Assembly (NCBI GenBank): GCA_030040175.1 | Contig: JASHUF010000410.1 | Coordinates: 1-5,339 of the forward strand | Direction: 5' to 3' | Length of the DNA: 5,339 nt | DNA from: Acidobacteriaceae bacterium | GTDB lineage: Bacteria > Acidobacteriota > Terriglobia > Terriglobales > Acidobacteriaceae | Part shown: one piece after another, positions 1 to 5,339 of the stretch | How the letters are laid out: every line of letters begins with the position of its first letter | How positions within the stretch are numbered: position 1 is the first letter of the stretch | Made by a program: the position numbers and the translations under genes | The notes under the pieces: model-generated | Told to the model about the DNA's origin: nothing | The model's input: only the letters and a program-made list of their open reading frames with translations | Database searches by the model: none

Positions 1-448
1 AGGGGGTCAACGACGCGGTTGGCCGGCGCGAATCCTCCTGTTCCGTTTCAAGAAGCTTCAGCAAGACGTGGTTCAGAAGAAGATGCGACCCCGATTCGTC
101 GATTACCTGAAACGTCTTGCCCGTACCGGCATCGTAGGTAACTTCTGCATGCATGTCTGCCGCAAGCGTGCGCCCCAGGCCGTGGAATTCGACGTGATAG
201 TGCCTTTGCGAAGTGAAGTACTTCAGGTGCTGCGCGCGAAGCGCATTTTCCTCCACCATGCGCTGGACAATCGCGGAGGCCGGCCCGGGCGTCGATGTTC
301 CGCCGGCCGCCGCTTCCCCGGCGGCGGAAAGCGAGCCGGCAGCGGCGGCAAAAAGGAAAGCGCCCAGCAACGAAAGCGCGAGCCTCGCGTTTCGGGATGC
401 CCGACGGGAAGCCGATTGGGCCGCTGCGGAATCAATCAGCTGCTGCAT
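1..448 (-). CDS. Exported acidobacterial-type hypothetical protein, N-terminal 149 residues (3' end outside window)
   Basis: The frame runs from ATG 448-446 to the window edge without a stop. An in-frame TGA at 481-479 and no other start codon between make this ATG the first possible start. It lies inside the last codons of the activase gene, a 17-base overlap; I see no convincing ribosome binding site, so translation may depend on ribosomes finishing the activase. Residues 1-22 are an Arg-containing n-region, 23-40 a hydrophobic core (LALSLLGAFLFAAAAGSL), with likely signal peptidase cleavage after A42 or A43, so the protein is probably periplasmic. An Ala/Gly/Pro-rich linker follows, then a conserved-looking domain from residue 60: MVEENALRAQHLKYFTSQR, YHVEFHGLG, KTFQVIDESGSHLLLN and KLLETEQED. 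I recall similar exported proteins of unknown function in Acidobacteria, perhaps of a LolA/outer-membrane lipoprotein-sorting fold. The function is unknown and the link to the activase is only positional. Confidence 0.8.
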   Translation of the reverse strand, partial: MQQLIDSAAAQSASRRASRNARLALSLLGAFLFAAAAGSLSAAGEAAAGGTSTPGPASAIVQRMVEENALRAQHLKYFTSQRHYHVEFHGLGRTLAADMHAEVTYDAGTGKTFQVIDESGSHLLLNHVLLKLLETEQEDSRRPTASLTP

Positions 449-3400
449 ACGCCGGCTCGGCCTGCTCTTCGGTGATCCTCAGGCTGCGCTCGAACTCTGC
501 CAGGCGCGCCTCGATGTCCAGTTCTTTCCGCTTGCGTTCGACGATGTCTTCACGATAGCGGCGCAGGAAGTAATCGATGGTTTCGACGCGAATCCGGATG
601 GAACCCGTGGGCTTGTTTTCATCGAGGTCTTTGAAGGAGAAGTACGGCGTGCCGGATTCCTCGATGATGCCCTCGATGACGCCGTAAATCGGGGCGTCGT
701 GACCGCACTTGAAGCTCGATACTTCGAGCGCCACCAGGTTGGGATGCCGCGCCGTGAACTTCGCTGCCCACACCTTGTGGTTGGTGCTGGTGGAGTAGCG
801 GTTCTTCCACACATCGCTGATATCGAGCGGATGGGTGATGATCCCGGCGCGCACCTCGTCCCCGAAGAGCCGCTCGAGCATGTCCTCGTCGAGGGGAAGG
901 GTGCTCTGCGAAAAGACCGGATAGCCGAGCTTCTGGAATTCCTCCATGATCTCGTGGTTGAGGCCGGGATCGTGGTGATAAACGCGGCCGAGCATCACGA
1001 TGCCGATGCGATCTTCGCGCTCAAGCTGGTCGAGGGTTTCGCGGGCCTGGCGCCGGATTTCGTTTTCATACTCGTCGAGCGCCCGGAAACCGGTTTCGAC
1101 GGCGCGGTCGTTTTCCTCACGCGAGAGCCCCAGGACCGGCGACCATGCGCGGTACATCTGGTCCGCGCAAATCTTACGGTCTTGCGGATTGAGAATGGGA
1201 TCGAGGTAGGTGATGCCGTTTTCGCCAAACAGGTCGCTTTCCTTGGTGAATGCCGCCTTCACCGCGTTGGGCGTAGCTGTGACCGTGGGGCAGGCATTGG
1301 AGCCGGTCAGGTTGACGAGCGGCGTGTGCAGCACGTCGTACATCGGGAACCAGATGGCATGCAACGGCTTCTTGCTGTGCTTAACGGCGAGGAGGTTATA
1401 AACGTGCGCGATGCCGATCTTCGACGGATAGCAGGGGTCGACTGCGCCGCGGCTGGCGCCGGCGCGGTAAAGTTCCGGGGTTGTGTAATCGGAGTAGACG
1501 ATATTTTCAGACTGAACGCCGAGACTGGCAAAGTAGGCGTTGAACAGGGGCGCATAGGTGTAGGTATTCAGCAGCCGTGGAATGCCGATGCGGAAATCTT
1601 TGCGCCGCTCCATCAGCGCGGCACGCTCCTTGAGCGCCTTCGAGACGAAGAGCCCCTTCGTGCCGGGGATTGCGTCGGCGGCGCTGGGGACGTCGCGATG
1701 GCGGAAAACCTCGTGCGCGGCGATATCAACGAAATTGGGATTTGCGGCCTTGATCTTATCAATGTCGGCTTTGATTCCCTTCATGTCGTTGAGGTCTTCC
1801 ACGGCGCCCTTTTCGCAGGTGGCGATGATAAGCCGCTGCTCGCCGACGCGCAGCGGGACCTTGGTCTTGCGCGGCTGGAACTCCATGGTCGGCTTCGGAG
1901 CCTCGACGACCGTCTTTGCGCCGGCAGCCGCCTGAATCTGGATCAGGGGTTCGACCTTGGCACGGAAAGACGTTGTCTTGGGCGAACTGCAGCCGCATCC
2001 ACCCCCGTCATCGTGGGTGTGGCCGGTGCTGCACGAGGAGCCATGAGAAGCGGCCGGAAGATTGGCCTGAATCTGCTCAAGACTGGGCAGGTTAGCGACT
2101 ACGGCGGCGACTTCCTCTTCCGTTGCCGCGCGGTCCTCGGCGGGAGCGGCGGCAACAAGCTCCTGCGAGGCTTGGCCGCTTACGTCCACATCGATAAAGG
2201 TGCGCAGACAGTTGTTTTTGCAGAAGTAGCAGCGGGTGTCCTCGTTGCGGGTGGTGCGGTAGCGAATGGCGCGCACGGCATCAAGGCCGATAAAGGTAGT
2301 AACCTTTCCCTTTCGCCACAAGCGCAAGGCTTCCTGTGCGGCGCCAATCGCACCCGATTCGCCGCAGTGTTCGTGCACAATGATCTCGGGTTCCTTGCCG
2401 TTGGCGCGGAAGCTGGAGCGGATGAAATCGACTTCGGCCTTGACCACGGCAAGATTGTTCTGCGTGCCGCCCTGCAGGACGAAGCGCGTGCCCAGGGTAG
2501 CCAGGTTGGGAATACTGGCGACGTAGAGAAACACATTTTTGGGCAGCACGTCGGCGAGGCCGGCGAGAATTTCTTCCGACCGCCAGCCCTGGCGCTGAAA
2601 GTTCACAATGTCGGACTGCATAAACACGGCGCAGCCGTAGCCGAAGGAGGGCATCGACTTGGCTGAGAAGGCGATATCCGCGAACTGTTCCACCTTCATG
2701 CCGAAACCCTCGGCCGTCGATTGCAGAAAGTATCCGTTGCCGGCCGAGCACTGCGTGTTCAGCTTGAAGTCTTTCACGCGCCCATCCTTCAGCACGATGA
2801 GCTTGATGTCCTGGCCGCCGACGTCGACGATCACGTGAGGGTCCTGATAGAACTTCAGCGCGGATTCGGTGTGCGCGACAGTTTCGACCAGCGCGACGTC
2901 TGCCTTGAGCACATCTCTGAGAATGTCTTTGGCGTAGCCGGTCGTACCCACGCCCAGCACTTCGAGGGTTGCGCCTCGAGTTTCCACCTGTTCGCGCAGC
3001 TTCTCGAACATCTCGATGGTGTCCTGGATCGGATTCCCATTCGAAAGCTGGTAGGACTTGCAGAGGATTTCCCCGGCCTTGTCAAGAAGCACGGCTTTGG
3101 TCGAGGTGGATCCTCCATCGACCCCGACGAAGCCGGAGACCACTTCGGCGGGACGGAACTCTGCGGGCACGAACTTCTTGCGCCGGTACTCCGAACGAAA
3201 CTCTTCGAGTTCGGCGCTATCGGTGATCAGCGCCTTGCCGCCCGATGCGGCTTTCTCTTCGGCGCGGCCGAAATCGATGTACCAGGCAAGCTTTTCGCAA
3301 CCAAGGTAGCGGCCGACCTCGGGTTCCTCGTCTTTGCCGAACTCGACTGAGCCCAGGGCCGCGAAGTACTGCGCGTTCCTGGGAACCTTGATCAGATCCT

Positions 3401-4175
3401 CAGGCGTGGCTCCCTCCGGAATCTCGACCTTGCGCTCCTTCCACATGCGCGGGATGTTGGCCTGCCAGGCCTCGCGCATGCCGCGGATAAAGGAATTCGG
3501 GCCGCCGAGCAGAAGCACGTGCGGGCGCAGCGTGTTGCCGCGCGTGAGCACACTCAGGTTTTGCAGCACGATGGCTTCAAACAGAGAGGCCATCAATTCG
3601 TGAGAAGGCGTGCCCGTCTTTTGCAGGCCGTTGATGTCCGTCTCCGCAAAGACACCGCATTTGCCTGCAACCTTGTGCAGTTTGATCCCGTGGTAACCCT
3701 GATTGCCCAATTCCGCGGCGGGAATCTTGAGCTTGGCGTTGATCTTGTCGATGACGGCGCCGGTTCCGCCGGCGCACTTGTCGTTCATGGAGGGGATCTT
3801 CTTCTTGCGGCCGGTCTCCTCATCGTCCTTGAAGACAATGATTTTGGCGTCCTGGCCGCCCAATTCGATCACGGAGTAGACTTCCGGGTGCAGCTTCTCG
3901 ACCGCCAGCGCCACGGCATGAACTTCCTGCACGAATTTGGCGCCGATCATCTCGGCCAGCCTACCGCCGCCCGACCCGGTGACGAAGATGCGGGTGTTTT
4001 CCGGCGCAATGCCCGTCTCCGATTCCATGCGGCGCAGGAACTCGAGCACTTTTTCCGGCTGCCGCGTTTCGTGCCGCTGATAATCCTGCCACAGCGTGGC
4101 GTCAGTGGCCGCGTCCACCACGATGGCCTTCACGGTCGTCGAGCCAACGTCGAGCCCAACCAGAAGCTGCTGCAT
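432..4175 (-). CDS. Giant acyl-CoA dehydratase activase: tandem BadF/BcrA/HgdC ATPase domains fused to DUF2229/COG3580 half
   Basis: 1247 residues, soluble, with no signal peptide. ASKHA ATPase domain 1 (about 4-280): phosphate loop GLDVGSTTVKA (7-17), ELGGQDAK (104-111), NDKCAGGTGA (131-140, C134), GKCGVFAETDI (171-181, C173). ASKHA domain 2 (about 347-632): GVDGGSTSTKA (351-361), DVGGQDIK (451-458), NTQCSAGNG (473-481, C476), YGCAVFMQSDI (513-523, C515). Cys-rich linker (649-787): CYFCKNNC, an alanine-rich stretch, a His/Cys cluster, then TCEKGAVED. The DUF2229/COG3580 half (about 862-1210) shows IGIPRLLNTY, VDPCYPSKIG (C915), NACPTV (C962), GRVYHHDPGLNHEI and FKCGHDAP (C1157). In HgdC-type activases ATP hydrolysis drives one electron from a [4Fe-4S] cluster into the dehydratase. 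Here activase and one catalytic-type half share a chain. Start chosen at ATG 4175 for its strong ribosome binding site. The upstream dehydratase-like gene is the likely partner. Family certain; substrate unknown. Confidence 0.93.
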   Translation of the reverse strand: MQQLLVGLDVGSTTVKAIVVDAATDATLWQDYQRHETRQPEKVLEFLRRMESETGIAPENTRIFVTGSGGGRLAEMIGAKFVQEVHAVALAVEKLHPEVYSVIELGGQDAKIIVFKDDEETGRKKKIPSMNDKCAGGTGAVIDKINAKLKIPAAELGNQGYHGIKLHKVAGKCGVFAETDINGLQKTGTPSHELMASLFEAIVLQNLSVLTRGNTLRPHVLLLGGPNSFIRGMREAWQANIPRMWKERKVEIPEGATPEDLIKVPRNAQYFAALGSVEFGKDEEPEVGRYLGCEKLAWYIDFGRAEEKAASGGKALITDSAELEEFRSEYRRKKFVPAEFRPAEVVSGFVGVDGGSTSTKAVLLDKAGEILCKSYQLSNGNPIQDTIEMFEKLREQVETRGATLEVLGVGTTGYAKDILRDVLKADVALVETVAHTESALKFYQDPHVIVDVGGQDIKLIVLKDGRVKDFKLNTQCSAGNGYFLQSTAEGFGMKVEQFADIAFSAKSMPSFGYGCAVFMQSDIVNFQRQGWRSEEILAGLADVLPKNVFLYVASIPNLATLGTRFVLQGGTQNNLAVVKAEVDFIRSSFRANGKEPEIIVHEHCGESGAIGAAQEALRLWRKGKVTTFIGLDAVRAIRYRTTRNEDTRCYFCKNNCLRTFIDVDVSGQASQELVAAAPAEDRAATEEEVAAVVANLPSLEQIQANLPAASHGSSCSTGHTHDDGGGCGCSSPKTTSFRAKVEPLIQIQAAAGAKTVVEAPKPTMEFQPRKTKVPLRVGEQRLIIATCEKGAVEDLNDMKGIKADIDKIKAANPNFVDIAAHEVFRHRDVPSAADAIPGTKGLFVSKALKERAALMERRKDFRIGIPRLLNTYTYAPLFNAYFASLGVQSENIVYSDYTTPELYRAGASRGAVDPCYPSKIGIAHVYNLLAVKHSKKPLHAIWFPMYDVLHTPLVNLTGSNACPTVTATPNAVKAAFTKESDLFGENGITYLDPILNPQDRKICADQMYRAWSPVLGLSREENDRAVETGFRALDEYENEIRRQARETLDQLEREDRIGIVMLGRVYHHDPGLNHEIMEEFQKLGYPVFSQSTLPLDEDMLERLFGDEVRAGIITHPLDISDVWKNRYSTSTNHKVWAAKFTARHPNLVALEVSSFKCGHDAPIYGVIEGIIEESGTPYFSFKDLDENKPTGSIRIRVETIDYFLRRYREDIVERKRKELDIEARLAEFERSLRITEEQAEPAYAAAD
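1986..2045 (-). other. His/Cys-rich segment in the activase linker
   Basis: Residues 711-730 of the activase read HGSSCSTGHTHDDGGGCGCS: H711, C715, H719, H721, C727 and C729 lie within 20 residues, between an alanine/glutamate-rich stretch (about 667-710) and the CEKG motif at 787. The density of soft metal ligands in a flexible, glycine-rich context suggests metal binding (iron, zinc or nickel). This is inference; I know no function for such a segment in this family. Confidence 0.55.
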
Positions 4176-4183
4176 CAACTCTT

Positions 4184-4189
4184 CTCCTC
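4184..4189 (-). promoter_or_regulatory. Ribosome binding site that sets the activase start
   Basis: The minus strand reads GAGGAG here, eight bases before the ATG at 4175-4173. This favours that ATG over the TTG at 4202-4200, which would add nine residues (MIRIRGEEL) that simply translate the ribosome binding site. The ATG also begins the protein at MQQLLVGLDVGSTT, the normal beginning of the activase fold. Confidence 0.8.
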
Positions 4190-4198
4190 GAATCCGGA

Positions 4199-4381
4199 TC
4201 AATACCGGTTTCTGTTGCGACGGCCGGAGCGCAGGTAGACGGGGCGATAGCTCGGCGCGGCGAAAGCGTGGCGCAGGTGTGCACGGAAGACGCCGAAGAG
4301 CATGACATCGAGCGCCGCACCCAGCAGCAGGCTCATCCCCGCAAGGCAGCCATCGGTAATGATTCGCAAGGGAATGCGCAT
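4199..4381 (-). CDS. Small basic single-span membrane peptide, 60 aa, hypothetical
   Basis: ATG at 4381-4379 shares its A with the TGA of the upstream dehydratase-like gene (TGATG), a usual arrangement for translational coupling. AGGTGG at 4386-4391 could serve as a ribosome binding site, four bases before the ATG. The frame ends in TGA at 4201-4199. The peptide has a short N terminus (MRIPLRIITD), a hydrophobic stretch at about residues 11-32 broken by Asp25, and a very basic tail (RSGRRNRNRY). Counting by hand, G+C at codon positions 1/2/3 is about 65/50/77 percent, the pattern of a real gene in GC-rich DNA. I recognise no family. It may be a membrane peptide, or only a short frame that carries ribosomes from the upstream gene to the activase gene. 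It fills what would otherwise be a 180-base gap between the two cluster genes. Confidence 0.5.
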   Translation of the reverse strand: MRIPLRIITDGCLAGMSLLLGAALDVMLFGVFRAHLRHAFAAPSYRPVYLRSGRRNRNRY

Positions 4382-5339
4382 CACGCCACCTGCTGCGCCG
4401 ACATGGCCACGCGGGTGCGGCGGCGATAGGCGCGGTCTTTGTTCATCCGCTCGCTTACGTGCCATGCGAACTGTGCGGCTGTTCCGGCAATGCCGTCGCG
4501 GTGGGGAACCTTGTAGAGTCCACGGCGCAGCTCGGGATGCCCGGCCACGTACGCGCGAAGATCGTCGAGGGATTTGCCGGTTTTCTGGAGCACGCCCTCA
4601 AACTCCGCGCGAGCTTTGGCTTTGGCCTCGGCCAGAGCCATCTGCACGCGGCTGTGCGCATTCACCTCGCCCTCGCCGGAAGTCTCGATGGGCAGGAAGA
4701 TCATGTCCTTGAACTTGCTGACCACGCGCGATTGCACGGCGTCCGATTGGGTTGACGGCATGCAGCCGAACGGCTTCAGCGCCAGGACCATGTGGCAGAG
4801 GTGATTGACCGTGTAAAAAATGTTCTTGCCCACCTCCATGTGTCCTTCTCCGCCGCGCGCCAACTGGTGATAGAAGGGGTGGGCAAGCCGCGCCAGTTCC
4901 GCCTGCGGCACCAGATGGTGCCCGGTTCCGCCCAGGTGACGGATGGTGCGGTGATAGAAATAGGTCCACATGGAGCTCCCGATATCGAGCCCGACGGTCT
5001 TCTTGAGCAGGGAAAGCCGATTGACGGTTTTCTTCTTCAGCTCGTACCACCTGGGGTCGCGGTAAGGAGGTTGCGCCTGCGCGCGTGCGCGCGAACCTTC
5101 CTTGGCGACATACATCATGTAATCGATCCAAGTGGCGATGGGCTCGACCAGAACCTGCGCGCCCTCCTTCTCGAGGAAGGCAAACATGTTGAAGTTGCCG
5201 TCGCCCTCCGTCGTCTGCGCCCAGAACTCGCCCGTGATCTTGATGACCGGCTTGACGCGGAGGCGGTCGACCTCGATGGAATCGATCCTGTCGCGGCAGG
5301 CATGCAGCGCATCCACATATTCCTTGCCGTAAAGGTTGT
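4381..5339 (-). CDS. HgdB/COG3581-like 2-hydroxyacyl-CoA dehydratase-related protein, C-terminal part (5' end outside window)
   Basis: The frame is open to the window edge (first full codon 5337-5335, reading NLYGKEY), so the GTG at 5316 is an internal valine and not the start. The visible part is 318 residues ending at TGA 4383-4381. Seen: VKPVIKITGEFWAQT (residues 28-42), a typical opening of the second half of dehydratase D-component-like proteins; LEKEGAQVLVEP (55-66); HLCHMV with C181; LKPFGCMPS with C192; and IETSGEGEVNAHSRVQM (217-233). In the related HgdA/HgdB, BcrB/C and double-cubane proteins, such cysteines bind Fe-S clusters next to the substrate; that role here is inferred. Residues 80-95 (Arg/Ala/Gln/Pro-rich) look like a variable loop. 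The gene precedes the giant activase and probably supplies the partner catalytic subunit in the cytoplasm. The family is fairly certain, the substrate unknown. It could equally be a reductase of the double-cubane type and not a dehydratase. Confidence 0.85.
   Translation of the reverse strand, partial: NLYGKEYVDALHACRDRIDSIEVDRLRVKPVIKITGEFWAQTTEGDGNFNMFAFLEKEGAQVLVEPIATWIDYMMYVAKEGSRARAQAQPPYRDPRWYELKKKTVNRLSLLKKTVGLDIGSSMWTYFYHRTIRHLGGTGHHLVPQAELARLAHPFYHQLARGGEGHMEVGKNIFYTVNHLCHMVLALKPFGCMPSTQSDAVQSRVVSKFKDMIFLPIETSGEGEVNAHSRVQMALAEAKAKARAEFEGVLQKTGKSLDDLRAYVAGHPELRRGLYKVPHRDGIAGTAAQFAWHVSERMNKDRAYRRRTRVAMSAQQVA

Noticed and set aside
223..435. Minus-strand 70-codon frame (MIPQRPNRLP...) at the left end
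   Set aside because: It overlaps the signal-peptide protein in another frame, is Arg/Pro-rich without domain character, and is explained by the longer frame that runs off the window.
213..2666. Plus-strand open frame of 817 codons opposite the 3' end of the activase gene and the start of the exported-protein gene
   Set aside because: The minus strand carries recognisable conserved motifs throughout and the plus-strand product shows no recognisable domain. In GC-rich DNA, the frame opposite a real gene often stays free of stops because of third-position bias. It is a shadow, despite its length.
4176..4198. Promoter or terminator between genes
   Set aside because: The only non-coding gap is 23 bases and holds just the ribosome binding site. 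No inverted repeat or promoter pair was seen.
4176..4202. TTG at 4202-4200 as the activase start
   Set aside because: It would translate across the ribosome binding site and add nine residues with no match to the activase fold, whereas the ATG at 4175 is correctly spaced from GAGGAG.
3519..4238. Plus-strand open frame of 239 codons, and a similar one at 2721-3350 (209 codons)
   Set aside because: Both are antisense to the activase ATPase domains, whose phosphate-loop and cysteine motifs are unambiguous. They are the same GC-bias effect.
5078..5093. Sixteen-base alternating purine-pyrimidine tract rich in GC, a possible Z-DNA former
   Set aside because: It encodes the Arg/Ala/Gln loop of the dehydratase-like protein and is expected by chance in GC-rich coding DNA. 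No regulatory context.
4598..5131. Minus-strand 177-codon frame within the dehydratase-like gene
   Set aside because: It is out of frame with the COG3581-like protein, has Arg/Pro/Gly-rich composition and contains none of the family motifs.

Overview
The window is fully coding and every gene lies on the minus strand, so transcription runs from the right-hand end (5339) towards position 1. Base composition is GC-rich by eye, with strongly GC-biased third codon positions. I infer an acidobacterium of the Terriglobia type. The main reason is the exported protein cut by the left edge, whose sequence style (a paired 'tYh.eyhG' and 'esGS.lllN.vl.kLLe.E' pattern) I associate from memory with a protein family common in Acidobacteria. 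This assignment was not tested by any search.

Layout in order of transcription: (1) 5339-4381, the C-terminal 318 residues of a protein related to the 2-hydroxyglutaryl-CoA dehydratase (HgdB/COG3581-like) component. Its N terminus lies outside the window. (2) 4381-4199, a 60-codon reading frame for a small, basic, probably single-span membrane peptide, joined to the preceding stop by a TGATG overlap. (3) 4175-432, a 1247-residue protein with two tandem BadF/BcrA/HgdC-type ASKHA ATPase (activase) domains, a Cys/His-containing linker, and a DUF2229/COG3580-type dehydratase-like half. It has a good ribosome binding site. (4) 448-1, the first 149 residues of a signal-peptide-bearing exported protein whose ATG lies inside the last codons of gene 3.

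Genes 1 and 3 together look like one ATP-driven, iron-sulfur, low-potential electron-transfer system. In the known families, an activase hydrolyses ATP to push a single electron into a dehydratase or reductase that handles acyl-CoA thioesters (HgdC with HgdAB, BcrAD with BcrBC) or small molecules (double-cubane cluster proteins). Here both activase domains are on one chain, fused to one catalytic-type half, while the other catalytic-type half is the upstream gene. The substrate cannot be read from this window. The tight spacing (1-base overlap, 23-base gap, 17-base overlap) suggests one transcript. The exported protein may only be a passenger. No promoter, terminator, RNA gene, mobile element, CRISPR array or long repeat was seen, and no non-coding stretch exceeds 23 bases.
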